A stretch of 64,000 nucleotides of DNA from Branchipolynoe longqiensis (GCA_030323885.1 CM059186.1:167025417-167089416); one strand, 5' to 3'; positions 32,571-45,147 are shown, numbered from the stretch's first letter. Program-made: numbers and translations. Notes: generated by a model from the letters alone, not told the origin.

Positions 32571-33400
32571 CAGCCGGGACTTCACAGTCCCCAATACAGT
32601 CTACATCACTAAATTCCAAGTCAGAACTAGATCACTGAGTTTCCAAACAAATCTATATTACTCAGTTCCCAGTCAAGTCTATATTTCTCAGTTCCCAGTC
32701 AAATCTACATAAAGTGCTATGTTCGTTGGTGGGATTGAGTTCAAATAGGTCACGACATTTGGCTCAGCCTATTTCAAACACTGCCCACCCTCTTAGCGCA
32801 TGCACACATTTGAGATCATTCAGTCAGATGTTCCTTTGTACAACGCAATATTTGAGGCAGCTTCCATTCAAAGCGTTCATTAAGCAGGCTTAGACCGGAC
32901 GTGGCCCAGAGTGCCACAGCCGTACGCATGCGCAGGTTTGTAGACATTATTTTATATTAAATTAACGGCCGTTATTGATTAGAACTTGCAGATTGTGCCA
33001 GCTCTCGCACCGATAGAATGATATAACCATAAAAAGGTGACATATCGAAGGACTTGGAACCAGTGCAGACGCCCACTGAATGTCGTCACTCGGTGCTAAC
33101 TATGAAGTCAGCATCGATTCGGGCTGTGCCTAATTAAAGCTGCATCTGCTCACAAGGCGCAGATCGCCCATGTCTACCAGCGTATGCCGCCTGGTAGCGC
33201 TGGCTGCAGCGGGGTGTACCGAAGGATCGGAAGGCGGTCGGGTACCAACCTTTATTAATCAAATCACGATGTTCTGGTTTCACCCCATCTTATCAGATCA
33301 AGATGTTGAAGTAAAAAAACACACAAAACATTAGAAAATTCATTTAATCGCAACGTCATTACTAGTACTTTTAATAGTATTTGCGTCGTCATTGTCAGTG
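32571..33400. other. Non-genic single-copy stretch
   Basis: A small TCAGTTCCCAGTCAA repeat occupies 32637-32705. The rest has no recognised feature. Confidence 0.45.
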
Positions 33401-33401
33401 T

Positions 33402-33718
33402 CCTATGATTCCCAGTGTGAGGGCATGTGTGTTGTCATTGTCAGTGTTTGCTTACTGTCATTATCAATGTCCCATTCCTGTCATTATCAGTATATGCTTA
33501 CTGTCATTATCCTTGCATGCTTACTGTCATTATCAGTATATGCTTAGTGTCATTATCAGTGTATGCTTACTGTCATTATCAGTGTATACTTACTGTTATT
33601 ATCAGTATATGCTTACTGCCATTATCCTTGCATGCTTACTGGCATTATCAGTGTATGCTTACTGTCATTATCAGTGTATGCTTACTGTTGTTATCAGTGT
33701 ATGCTCCCTACATAAGTG
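33402..33718. repeat. 23-bp minisatellite, short copy
   Basis: About 13 units of TGTATGCTTACTGTCATTAT plus CAG. Both edges (CCTATGATTCCCAGTGTGAG at 33402, and GTCATGGGAATATCACATG near 33740) are shared with the much longer array at 37314-40180. Confidence 0.93.
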
Positions 33719-33769
33719 TCTGTTCAGTGTCTTATTATTGTCATGGGAATATCACATGTGTTTGGCAGG

Positions 33770-35290
33770 CTGTCTGCTGTGCTTAGGAGGCTGTGGGTGT
33801 CTGTTGCAGGTTGTGTGCTGTATATGAAGCATATGTGATATATGTGACAGACCATATGCTGTGTGTGGCAGGCTATGTGATCTATTTGGCAGGCGGTGTG
33901 ATGTGTGTGGCAGGCTGTATGTTGTCCTGAATGTGGCAGGTTGGGTGTTGTGTAGTTTTAGGCTGTGTACTGTGCTGAGTGTGATAGGTTGGCTGCTGTG
34001 TAGTGTCAGGATATGTGCTGTCTCTGACAGGCTGTGTGATGTGCTGAGTGTGGCAGGTTTGATGCTGTGTAGCGTCATGCTGCATCTTGTGTCTGGCAGG
34101 ATGTGGGATGTGCTGTTTGTGGCAGGTTGGGTGAAGTGTAGCATCATGCTGTGTGATGTGTGTGGCAGGATGTGTGATGTGTTGTGTTTGCCTGGTTGGG
34201 TGCTGTGCAGCGTAAGGTTGTGTGTTGTGTGTGGCAGGATGTGTGATGTGCTGTGTGCAGCAGGTTGGGTGATGTGTAGCGTCAGGCTGTGTACTGTGTG
34301 TGGCAGGATGTGTGTTGTACTGTGTGTGGCAGGATGTGTGCTGTGCTGTATGTGGCAGGTTTGGTACTATGTATCATCAGGATGTGTGATGCATGTGGCA
34401 GGCTGTGTCATGTAATGTGTGTGCCAGGCTGTGTGTCATGCTGCGTGTGGCAGGTTGGGTGTTGCGCAGCATCATGCTGTGTGCTGTTTGTGGCAGGCTG
34501 TGTGATGCACTGTGTGTGCCAGGATGTGTGCCGTGCTGTGTGTGGCAGGTTGGTTGATGTGTACCATCAGGATGTGTGCTGTCTGTGGCAGGATGTGTGC
34601 TGTACTGTGTTTGCCAGGATGTGTGCCATGCTGTGTGTGGCAGGTTGGTTGTTGTGTATCATCAGGCTGGGTGCTGAATGTGGCAGGCTGTGTGATGTAC
34701 TGTGTGTGGCAGGATGTGTGCCGTGCTGTATGTGGCAGGTTGGTTGATGTGTAGCATCAGAATGTGTGCTGTCTGTGGCAGGTTGTGTGCTGTACTGTGT
34801 GCCTGGATGTGTACCATGCTCTGTGTGGCAGGTTGGCTGATGTGTATCATCAGGCTGTGTGCTGTCTATGGCAGGCTGTGTCCTGTACTGTGTGCGCGAG
34901 GCTGTGCTGTGTGTGGCAGGATATGTGCTGTGCTGTGTGTGGCAGGGTGGTTGATGTGTATCATCAGACTGTGTGCTGTCTGTGGCAGGCTGTGTGATGT
35001 ACTCTGTGTGCCAGGTTGTGCTGTGTGTGGCAGGATGTGTGCTGTTCTGTGTATGGCAGGTTGGTTGCTGTGTATCCTCAGGATGTGTTCGGTCTGTGGC
35101 AGGCTGTGTGCTGTACTGTGTATGCCAGGCTGTGCTGTGTGCGTGGCAGGTTGGGTGATGTGTGGCAGGCTATGTGCTGTGCTGTATGTGGCAGGTTAGT
35201 TGCTGTGTAGCGTCAGTCTGTGTGCTGTGTGTGGCAGGATGTGTGTTGTGCTGTGTGCGGCAGGTTGGGTGTTATGCAGCGTCAGGCTCG
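33770..35290. repeat. TGTGTGGCAGG minisatellite, copy 1
   Basis: Degenerate units of TGTGTGGCAGGTTGGGTGCT and GTGCTGTCTGTGGCAGG type. A higher-order spacing of about 90-115 bp is set by TATCATCAGG words at 34640-34990. The same array type follows the 23-bp array again at 40190-41040. Confidence 0.9.
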
Positions 35291-35339
35291 CCGGTGGCTA
35301 CCACGCACCGTAAAGATGATCAAAGAACACCGCAGCAGC

Positions 35340-35560
35340 TTACTGACGCCAGTGTTCACCCCCACATCCGCACCCCCCACATCCGCACCCCCCACATCCG
35401 CACCCCTAACTCCCTCACCCCCACACTCCCTGCCCCCACACCATCACACCGCCACACCGCCAAACCCCCCCAACCCCCACCACCACCAATACCACCTCCC
35501 CCACCCCCACCCCACCGCCACCGCCACCGCCACCCCACCCCCACCCCCAGGACAACACAG
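35340..35560. repeat. C-rich CACCCCCACATCCG tract
   Basis: CACCCCCCACATCCG occurs three times, then CCACCGCCACC-type C-rich sequence. Low complexity. Confidence 0.8.
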
Positions 35561-37313
35561 TAGCCTGGTCGGGTGGCAATTGCACCCCCCCCTCGTGGCG
35601 ACCACCGCCCCCACCCGACCCCCCCGCCCCCTCGCGGCGGCTGGGGGCTGCATCCACGCCTCACCAGGTGGTGCATGTCCCATTCAGCGAGTGTTAAACC
35701 CTGCAGCCCTGACAAGCTTCCCACACCGCCCTCTGCCTACAGCATTCACTCAGCACGAACCGCCCGTGTGACTGTCCAGGGTCCTGCTGGCAGCACGCGG
35801 GGCTGAGCCGCCGTGTGGGGGTGGGGGTGGGGGTGTCTTGGGGTGCAGGTTGGGGGTGCTGGGGCAGGCCTCCCACCAGACGCCGCTCACTGGTCGCGTT
35901 AGTGTTCTCTGCGCAGGCGCCACTAAGCGACAGACCAGGGCTGGACCAATCCGCGACTGAAATGACGTATAGAGCGTCGTCTGTTTAAAGGTACCTTAAC
36001 AGGACTATGTCATCATTACAACTTTACACTCAGTATCGAACCCACTATTCATGTACTGTAGGACCGTACAGCGTATTGGTGTAGTACTAATATAATAAGA
36101 AATACTTCCCTTCTGCAGTTTTATACACCAAAAACGCATTATGCATCACATAATTAACCGGAAACAGTTCGACCTCAGCTCATCCTATACTCCACCCTCA
36201 GTACTCTACTGCAGGGCTCTTTATAGTATTGGTCCTCAAAGATTATGCTCTGACAACCTGACACTGGCTTGTGGCACCACCTGTCGGTACGCGTGTTAAC
36301 CTGTCATGTCACAGCTGAGAAATGATGTGGAATCTCTCGTGAAGAGAATTATTTAACTTACTCTGGGCAATTCTTTATTCCAAACACTTAGTCTTCGTGA
36401 TTGCACCTGTTCCTGTGATGACGTCACGAAATAGGCACGGCCGCATTGCTAGCCTCGTTCCCAGGCCTTTCTACAGAGGTCGCCATTGTCTTTGTTTCAA
36501 AGTGACTGAGTTTTCTGCTATTATCACTCACTCTTTTTGGTGCCAAACAGAACAATATCATTAGCAAAATGGACATTTAAGTGCCTTCTTTAAGCATTGC
36601 ATGTGCATGCACAGAGAAATGATTTATTATGCAATATATATTACTTGGGAATGTTGCAAATATGTTAATGAGTTATTCTGGATTCTGATTTCATTCAGAA
36701 TATATTGCGGAAATCACTTTTAATGAGATGATCTGAGTCCAAATTGTATATTTATTATTTCTTCTTGAAAAAGACCCTTTCGACTTCACATACAGTGTGA
36801 TCTTGTATTACAAATCATATTCATTGTTTAAACAATGGAATAGACACTCTCAATATGTTGAGATCTTATTTTCTAAATGACATTGGGTGGCATTGTATGA
36901 AATGAGTCACATTAGTTTGACCAAATTCATATCAATGAGTGTGTTTGAGTCATTTTGAACACTATTCTGATTACAAACGTATTAGCTGAGCAATTTGCCA
37001 CAAGGTGCCGGTAGTGACATCCGTGCAGGACCCATGTAGAGGCACTGAGGGGCACCTAGCGGAAACCATGGGTACTGGAACCCGACTACTTCGTTGCAAC
37101 CCAGTAGGTGGGGGACCGGTCACCACCCTCACCCGTTCTCAGATACCAGGATTCTCACTATCTGCAGACAGATCGATGGGATACACAGAACATTCCTGCT
37201 AAGAACGCGTGATGAAATCACGTGACCGGATATGTGACGATGCGTGTTCCCACCTGGATAGCAGCTGCGTCATCCCGCCCCGCACCCTAGCCCCCCGATC
37301 CCGCCCCGTCAGG
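35561..37313. other. Non-genic stretch, 1.7 kb
   Basis: GC-rich on the left (GGGGGTGGGGGTG at 35817-35835), AT-rich and single-copy at 35990-36990. No domain, splice site pair or transposon end is recognised. It separates the two copies of the duplicated composite satellite. Confidence 0.5.
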
Positions 37314-40130
37314 TCCTATGATTCCCAGTGTGAGGGCATGTGTATTCTCTTTGTCAGTGTTTGCTTACTGTCATTATCAGTGTCCCATCCCTGTCATTAT
37401 CAGTATATGCTTACTGTCATTATCCTTGCATGTTTACTGTCATTATCAGTGTATGCTTACTGCCAGTATCCTTGCATGCTTACTGTCATTATCAGGGTAT
37501 GCTTACAGTCATTATTAGTGTATGCTTACTGTTATTATCAGTATTATTGCATGCTTACTGTCATTATCAGTGTATGCTTACTGTTATTATCAGTGTATGC
37601 GTACTGTCATTATCAGGGTATGCTTACTGCCATTATCAGTCTATGCTTAATATTATTATCAGTGTATGTTTACTGTTATTATCAGGGTATGCTTACTGCC
37701 ATTATCAGTTTATGCTTACTGGTATTATCGGTGTATGTCTGCTGTCATTATCAGTGTATGCTTACTGTCATTACCAGTGTATGCTTACTGTCATTATCAG
37801 GGTATGCTTACTGTCATTATCAGTGTATGCTTACTGTCATCATCAATGTGTGCTTACTGGTGTTATCAGGGTATGCTTACTGACATTAACATTGTATGCT
37901 TACTGTTTTATCAGTGTATGGTTACTGGCATTATCAGTGTATGCTTACTGTTATTATCAGTGTATGCTTACTGTTATTATCATTGAATGCGTACTGTCAG
38001 TATCAGTGTATGCTTACTGTCATTATCATTGTATGCTCTCACTGTTATTATCAGTGTATGATTACTGTCATTATCAGTAGGTAGATGCTTACTGTCATTA
38101 TTAGTGTATGTTTACTGTTATTATCAGTGTATGCTTACTGCCATTATCAATGTATGATTACTGTTATTATCAATGTATGCTTACTGTTATTATCAGTGTT
38201 TGCTTACTGTCATTATCAGGATATGCTTACTGTCATTATCAGTGTATGCTTCCTATTATTAGCAGTGTATGTTTACTGTTATTATCAGTGTATGCTTACT
38301 ATCATTATCAGTGTATGATTACTGTCATTATCAGGGTATGCTTACTGCCATTATCAGTGTATGCTTACTGTCATTATCAGTGTATGTTTACTGCCATTAT
38401 CAGTGTATGCTTACTGTTATTATCAGTGTATGATTACTGTCATTATCAGTGTATGCTTACTGCCATTATCAGTGTATGCTTACTGTCATTATCAGGGTAT
38501 GCTTACTGGTATTATCAGTGTATGCTTACTGTCATTATCATTGTACGCTTACTGTTATTATCAGTGTATGTTTACTGTCATTATCAGTGTATGCTTACTG
38601 TTATTATCAGTGTACCCTTACTGTTATTATCAGTGTATGGTTACTGTCATTATCAGTGTATGCTTACTGTCATTATCAGGGTATGCTTACAGTCATTATT
38701 AGTGTATGCTTACTGTTATTATCAGTATTATTGCATGCTTACTGTCATTATCAGTGTATGCTTACTGTTATTATCAGTGTATGCGTACTGTCATTATCAG
38801 TGTATGCTTACTGCCATTATCAGTGTATGCTTAATATTATTATCAGTGTATGTTTACTGTTATTATCAGGGTATGCTTACTGCCATTATCAGTTTATGCT
38901 TACTGTTATTATCGGTGTATGTTTGCTGTCATTATCAGTGTATGCTTACTGTCATTACCAGTGTATGCTTACTGTCATTATCAGGGTATGCTTAGTGTCA
39001 TTATCAGTGTATGCTTACTGTCATCATCAATGTATGCTTACTGGTGTTATCAGGGTATGCTTACTGACATTAACATTGTATGCTTACTGTTTTATCAGTG
39101 TATGGTTACTGGCATTATCAGTGTATGCTTACTGTTATTATCAGTGTATGCTTACTGTTATTATCATTGAATGCGCACTGTCAGTATCAGTGTATGCTTA
39201 CTGTCATTATCATTGTATGCTCTCACTGTTATTATCAGTGTATGATTACTGTCATTATCAGTAGGTAGATGCTTACTGTCATTATTAGTGTATGCTTACT
39301 GTTATTATCAGTGTATGTTTACTGCCATTATCAATGTATGATTACTGTTATTATCAATGTATGCTTACTGTTATTATCAGTGTTTGCTTACTGTCATTAT
39401 CAGGATATGCTTACTGTCATTATCAGTGTATGCTTCCTATTATTAGCAGTGTATGTTTACTGTTATTATCAGTGTATGCTTACTATCATTATCAGTGTAT
39501 GATTACTGTCATTATCAGTGTATGCTTACTGCCATTATCAGTGTATGCTTACTGTCATTATCAGTGTATGTTTACTACCATTATCAGTGTATGCTTACTG
39601 TTATTATCAGTGTATGATTACTGTCATTATCAGTGTATGCTTACTGCCATTATCAGTGTATGCTTACTGTCATTATCAGGGTATGCTTACTGGTATTATC
39701 AGTGTATGCTTACTGTCATTATCATTGTACGCTTACTGTTATTATCAGTGTATGTTTACTGTCATTATCAGTGTATGCTTACTGTTATTATCAGTGTACA
39801 CTTACTGTTATTATCAGTGTATGGTTACTGTCATTATCAGTGTATGCTTACTGTCATTATCAGTGTACACTTACTGTTATTATCAGTGTATGATTACTGT
39901 CATTATTATTGTATGCTGACTGTCATTATCAGTGCATGCTTCCTATTATTATCAGTGTATGTTTACTGCTATTATCAGTGTATGCTTACTATCATTATCA
40001 GTTTATGCTTACTGTTATTATCAGTGTATGCTTGCTGTCATTATCAGTATATGCTTACTGTCATTATCAGTGCATGCTTACTGTCATTATCACTGTATGC
40101 TTACTGTTATTATCAGTGTATGCTCCCTAC
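37314..40130. repeat. 23-bp minisatellite with 1,184-bp higher-order repeat
   Basis: About 120 copies of TGTATGCTTACTGTCATTAT plus CAG. Rare variants recur at an exact distance of 1,184 bp: TATTATTGCATGCTTACTG (37541 and 38725), TAGGTAGATGCTTACTG (38078 and 39262) and ATTGTACGCTTACTG (about 38540 and 39724). This gives a block of about 1.2 kb present twice. Long frames in all plus phases are artefacts. Confidence 0.95.
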
Positions 40131-40189
40131 AGAAGTATCTGTTCAGTGGCTTATTATTGTCATGGGAATATCACATGGTGTCTGTGCAG

Positions 40190-41040
40190 TTGTGTGCTGT
40201 CTATGACAGGCTGTGTTTTATATGTGGCAGGATGTGTGCTGTAAGTGGCAGGTTGTATGTTGTCTGTGGCAGGATGTGTGCTAGCTGTGGCACGCTGGGT
40301 GATATATGTGACATGTTGTGTGATGTGCATGGCAGGCTGTGTGGTGTGCTGAGTGTGGCAGTTTGGGTACTGAGTAGCGTCAGGCTGTGTACTGTGGTGA
40401 GTGTGGTAGCTTGGGTGTTGTGTATTGGCAGGCTGTGTGCTGGAAGTGGCAGGTTGGCTAATGTGCAGCATCAGACTGTCTGCTGTCTGTAGCAGGCTGT
40501 GAGCTGTACTGTGTGTGCCAGGATGTGTGCTGTGCTGTATGTGGCAGGTTGGGTGCTGTGCAGTGTCAGGCTGTGTGCTATCTGTAGCAGGTTGTGTGCT
40601 GTACTGTGTGTGTCAGGCTGTGTGATGTGCTATGTGTGGCAAGTTAGGTGCTGTGCAGCATCACGTTGTATGCTGTATGTGGCAGGTTGTGTGCTGTACT
40701 GTGTGTGTCAGGCTGTGTGATGTGCTATGTCTGGCAGGTTGGGTGTTGTGCAGTGTCAGGATGTATGCTGTCTGTAGCAGGCTGTGCGCTGTACTGTATG
40801 TGGCAGGCTGTGTGATGTGCTATGTGTGGCAGGTTGGGTGCTGTGCAGTGTCAGGCTGTATGATGTCTGTGGCAGGATGTGTGCTGTACTGTCTGTTCCA
40901 GGATGTGTGCTGTGCTGTGTGTGGCAGGTTGGGTATTGTGCAGCGTCAGGCTGTATGTTGTTTGTGGCAGGCTGTATGCTGTCTGTGGCACGCTGTATGC
41001 TGTCTGTGGCAGGCTGTGTGCTGTACTGTGTGTGGCTGGT
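40190..41040. repeat. TGTGTGGCAGG minisatellite, copy 2
   Basis: The same units and the same junction with the 23-bp array as at 33770-35290, so the pair of arrays was duplicated as one block. It contains near-repeats such as GTGTGTCAGGCTGTGTGATG at 40605-40625 and 40703-40723. Confidence 0.9.
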
Positions 41041-41399
41041 TGGCTCCGCACTTCCCCACCCCACCCGCCCCGTCCCAGCCGACCTCGCCCCTAGCCCGCC
41101 ACATCCCGCCCCACGGCTGTCCCTCCCCGTCCCGCACCGCCTCGCCCCGCCCCGTCCCGTCCCGCCCGGCCCCTCACCGTCTCGCCCCGCCCTCACCGTC
41201 CAGCCCCGCCCCGCCCCGCCCCGCCCTTCTGAGCCTCCCATCGGCCGTTGATCCGGGTACTTGGTCCTGCGGCACCCTTTTAAACCAGCGGCTGAGCGCG
41301 TCCTCCAGGGCACTTCCGGTCGGAGTCCGGTGTCAACGCACGGGGTGTGGGGAGCCGGAAGTGGGGTGTAGGCCGACGGAAGTGTTAGGGCAGGGCGGT
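41041..41399. other. C-rich tract and short single-copy stretch
   Basis: CCCCGCCCCGTCCCG type sequence at 41050-41230, then mixed sequence with GGAAGTG words (41327-41380). No gene. Confidence 0.5.
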
Positions 41400-42335
41400 G
41401 GTAGGGGGGGTAGTGGTAATGGTGGGGGGGTGGTAGTGGTAGTGGTGGGGTGGTGGTGGTTGGGTGGTAGTGGTGGGGTGGTAGTGGTAGTGGTGAGGTG
41501 GTAGTGGTGGGGTGGTAGTGGTAGTGGTGAGGTGGTAGTGGTTGGGTGGTAGTGGTGGGGTGTGAGTGGTGGGGTGGTAGTGGTGGGGCGGGGTAATGGT
41601 GGGGTGGTAGTGGTGGGGTGGGGTAGTTGTGGGGTGGTAGTGGTAGTGGTGGGGTGGTGTGGTTGGGTGGTAGTGGTGGGGTGGTGGTGGTGAGGTGGTA
41701 GTGGTAGTGGTTGGGCGGGGTAGTGGTGGGGGTGTTAGTGGTGCGGCACGGTAGTGGTGGGGTGGTGGTGGTAGTGGTGGGGTGGTGGTGGTGGGGTGGT
41801 AGTGGTGGGGTGGTAGTGGTGGGGTGGTAGTGGTAGTGTTGAGGTGGTAGTGGTGGGGTGGTAGTGGTGAGGTGGTGGTGGTTGGGTGGTAGTGGTGGCG
41901 TGTGAGTGGTGGGGTGGTAGTGGTGGGGCGGGGTAGCGGTGGGGTGGTAGTGGTGGGGTGGGGTAGTTGTGGGGTGGTAGTGGTAGTGGTAGTGGTCGGG
42001 TGGTGTGTTTGGGTGGTAGTGGTGGTTAGTGGTGGGGTGGGGTAGTTGTGGGGTGGTAGTGGTAGTGGTGGGGTGGTGTGGTTGGGGGGGTAGTGGTGGG
42101 GTGGTGGTGGTGAGGTGGTAGTGGTAGTGGTTGGGCGGGGTAGTGGTGGGGTGTTAGAGGTGCGGCAGGGTAGTGGTGGGGTGGTGGTGGTGGTAGTGGT
42201 GGGGTGGTAGTGGTTGGGTGGTAGTGGTGGGGTGGTGGTGGTGGGGTGGTAGTTGTGGGGTGGTGGTGGTGGGGTGGTAGTGGTGGGGCGGGGTAGTTGT
42301 GGGGTGGTAGTGGTGGAGCGGGGTAGTGGTAGTTA
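41400..42335. repeat. GGTGGTAGTGGTGGGG minisatellite, copy 1
   Basis: GGTAGTGGTGGGGTGGTAGT units with larger repeated blocks: GGGCGGGGTAGTGGTGGGG recurs at 41713 and 42133, with the surrounding order preserved (offset 420). Confidence 0.94.
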
Positions 42336-42539
42336 TGAGACTGAGAGGGGAGGGTAGTGATAGTAGAAATGAGGGAGCAGGTAGTACTGTCGGGAGGCGT
42401 GCTTGTGAGATGGGTGAGGACCACATGTGTAGAAGAGATTGTGTAATAGGGGACAGTTAAAACTGTTGAAGGGGTCGGGAGGTGTAGTGTGTATGAGTGG
42501 GAGGAAGAGGTTCTACGTAAAGGGGGTTCGGGTGCATGT

Positions 42540-42910
42540 GGGAGGGTAGAGACTGTAAACTGTGTGAGGCTATGGGGGGGGGGGGGGAGGCTGTGGAAGC
42601 TGTAGGATATTGTGAAGTATGTGGGAGGCTTTGGGAGGCTGTTCGATACTCTGGAAGGTTTTGGAGGTTTGGGATACTCGGAGGTTGTGGGAGGCTGTGG
42701 GAGGGTGTGCTAGGGCGTGGGAGGCTGTTTTGGGTACGAAAGACTCTGCGAGGCTGTATGAGGATGTGTGAGACTGTGGGATACTGGGAGACTGTGGGAT
42801 ATTGTGGGAGACTGAAGCAGCTGTGTGAGGCTGTGTGAGACTGTGTGAGGGTGCGGAAGTCTGTGAGAGACTGTGAGAGGGTGTGGGAGTCTGTGAGAGA
42901 CTAAATGCGT
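42540..42910. repeat. GGGAGGCTGTG degenerate minisatellite
   Basis: GGGAGGCTGTGGGAGG and GTGAGACTGTGTGAGG words with a G run at 42573-42587. It is similar in kind to the array at 14275-15170. Confidence 0.85.
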
Positions 42911-43162
42911 CGGCTCGTGACTGTGAGGCACTGGGGCGAAACCTGCTTGGTTCCGCTCGAGCGATCACTGCTGGAGATAAGCAGTTCACAATCCGACTCC
43001 GGACAGCGCAGACTCATCAGCGTATCTCATTGTTGCGGGATGTCTAATTAAAACTGCATTAATTTAAAACGATCAGAAAATTACTTGTGAATTTGGGCAC
43101 ATTTCTTCATGTGTGCAGTTTCTTCCTTGTGTACAGCTGTCGTTTTCTGTATTCCTGACAGA
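42911..43162. other. Short single-copy stretch
   Basis: Nothing recognised. Confidence 0.4.
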
Positions 43163-43448
43163 CCACGCCGGGCGCGGTGGCCGAATCGGTAGAGTGCGGG
43201 CCTCGCGTGCGGGAGATCTGGAGTTTGGTTCCCGCTCGAGTCAAACTAATTAATGACTTATAAAATTGATAATTGTCGCTCGGCATTAACAGGATAAGGG
43301 GGATATCAGCTTGTGGTGGCGGCGGCCTGGTTTCCCAGTTGGGCAGCACTATAAATTCGTCCTGAGGGCACACGGTCACAAGTCGGTACCCATCCCGATA
43401 TGACCTTAGATGTTGCTAGGATGTAAAACTCCAACAACCAACCAACCT
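43163..43448 (+). mobile_element. tRNA-headed SINE, family A subtype, full length
   Basis: Head GCGGTGGCCGAATCGGTAGA, the GGTTCCCGCTCGAGTC B-box region, body with CTCGGCATTAACAGGATAAG, and tail GATGTTGCTAGGATGTAAAA followed by CTCCAACAACCAACCAACC. The direct repeat CTGACAGACCACGC (43156) / CTGACAGACCACAG (43448) flanks it, consistent with a target-site duplication of about 12 bp (CTGACAGACCAC). Confidence 0.88.
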
Positions 43449-43774
43449 GACAGACCACAGATGAAGGCTATTAACTTGTTTTTTACCATTAATAACACCC
43501 CGTATTCAGACTGAATGAATATGCACAGAAGGGTGTCTGGTTTCATTCACCGAGAACATCCACTCCGCTCACCTCCCTCATTGCCTGCCTTGATTCAGGC
43601 TGACCGGAAGTAGGTCAGCCTCATATAGATGGCTAATTAGCATGCGCACTGAGAAGCTTCCGCCTGGAGACCAGGCTCTAACAACCCGGCGTCGCTAACC
43701 CCCCCTGGCGGCGGACACCGTCAACTCATCACGTGGGCACAGAGGGGCGTATAGACACGGCGACGTCTCGGAAC
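43449..43774. other. Non-genic single-copy stretch
   Basis: Nothing recognised beyond the SINE flank. Confidence 0.4.
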
Positions 43775-44022
43775 AACGTGACGTCACAGGGTGTTGAGCG
43801 GGCGGGAGGTACGTCATAGAAAATACTGCTAGTAAATGTAACGTCACAGGGTATTGAGTGGGTGGGAGGTACGTCATAGACAATACTGCAAATAACGTGA
43901 CGTCACAGGGCGCTGACTGGGTGGAAGGTACGTCATGGACGCCACCAATATCGTTACGTCACACTTCGCTGAGAAGTGTACGGTATCTCATGGAGGATAA
44001 CACTGTCATCGTGACGTCACAA
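43775..44022. promoter_or_regulatory. Tandem array of CRE-type sites
   Basis: Five units of 56-60 bp, each with a CRE-like word at the same phase: TGACGTCA at 43779-43786, 43898-43905 and 44012-44019 (perfect palindromes), and TAACGTCA / TTACGTCA at 43839 and 43954. Each unit also has GGAGGTACGTCATAG or a variant, a CRE half-site. CRE is the binding site of CREB/ATF factors; use here is inference only. Confidence 0.6.
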
Positions 44023-44170
44023 GGCGCCCTGAGCGGACGCAGCTTTTACCGGAAGTGCTGCCGGCGTCTCCGGCAGCCGGAAGTCCTCCTGTCTCGTCGG
44101 AGTCACTGGCTGCTTAAACCGTCCCGGTTCGCGTCGCTTCCCTCGTCCTCCCGGATAGCCCCCCCCCCCC

Positions 44171-45147
44171 ACGAACCCCGCCAGCATTGTCCCACCTCCA
44201 CGGTCTCAGGTGGTCCCCCACGAACCCCGCCAGCATTGTCCCACCTCCACGGTCTCAGGTGGTCCCCCACGAACCCCGCCAGCATTGTCCCACCTCCACG
44301 GTCTCAGGTGGTCCCCACGAACCCCGCCAGCATTGTCCCACCTCCACGGTCTCAGGTGGTCCCCCACGAACCCCGCCAGCATTGTCCCACCTCCACGGTC
44401 TCAGGTGGTCCCCCACGAACCCCGCCAGCATTGTCCCACCTCCACGGTCTCAGGTGGTCCCCCACGAACCCCGCCAGCATTGTCCCACCTCCACGGTCTC
44501 AGGTGGTCCCCCACGAACCCCGCCAGCATTGTCCCAACTCTACGGTCTCAGGTGGTCCCCCACGAACCCCGCCAGCATTGTCCCACCTCCACGGTCTCAG
44601 GTGGTCCCCCACGAACCCCGCCAGCATTGTCCCACCTCCACGGTCTCAGGTGGTCCCCCACGAACCCCGCCAGCATTGTCCCACCTCCACGGTCTCAGGT
44701 GGTCCCCCACGAACCCCGCCAGCATTGTCCCACCTCCACGGTCTCAGGTGGTCCCCCACGAACCCCCGCCAGCATTGTCCCACCTCCACGGTCTCAGGTG
44801 GTCCCCCACGAACCCCGCCAGCATTGCCCCACCTCCACGGTCTCAGGTGGTCCCCCACGAACCCCGCCAGCATTGTCCCACCTCCACGGTCTCAGGTGGT
44901 CCCCCACGAACCCCGCCAGCATTGTCCCACCTCCACGGTCTCAGGTGGTCCCCCACGAACCCCGCCAGCATTGTCCCACCTCCACGGTCTCAGGTGGTCC
45001 CCCACGAACCCCGCCAGCATTGTCCCACCTCCACGGTCTCAGGTGGTCCCCCACGAACCCCGCCAGCATTGTCCCACCTCCACGGTCTCAGGTGGTCCCC
45101 CACGAACCCCGCCAGCATTGTCCCACCTCCACGGTCTCAGGTGGTGG
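44171..45147. repeat. 49-bp minisatellite, highly uniform, 20 copies
   Basis: The unit contains CACGAACCCCGCCAGCATTG, TCCCACCTCCACGGTCTCAG and GTGGTCCCC. Copies are nearly identical; I see only a few changes (44535-44543 CAACTCTACG, 44826 GCCCC, one extra C at 44766, one lost C at 44312). The unit has no stop in any plus frame, so all three plus frames are open for 490-630 codons. None shows a sign of being a gene. Confidence 0.96.

Noticed and set aside
33861..35210. Cys/Val-rich repetitive frames resembling a secreted cysteine-rich protein
   Set aside because: They arise from TGTGTGGCAGG repeats in three frames with no signal peptide or unique sequence.
37209..40206. Cysteine/tyrosine-rich frames up to 304 codons
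   Set aside because: All three plus frames are open because the 23-bp unit cycles through them; this is repeat translation.
44171..45147. CRISPR-like regular repeat
   Set aside because: Whole units are repeated without unique spacers, in animal intron DNA; no cas genes.
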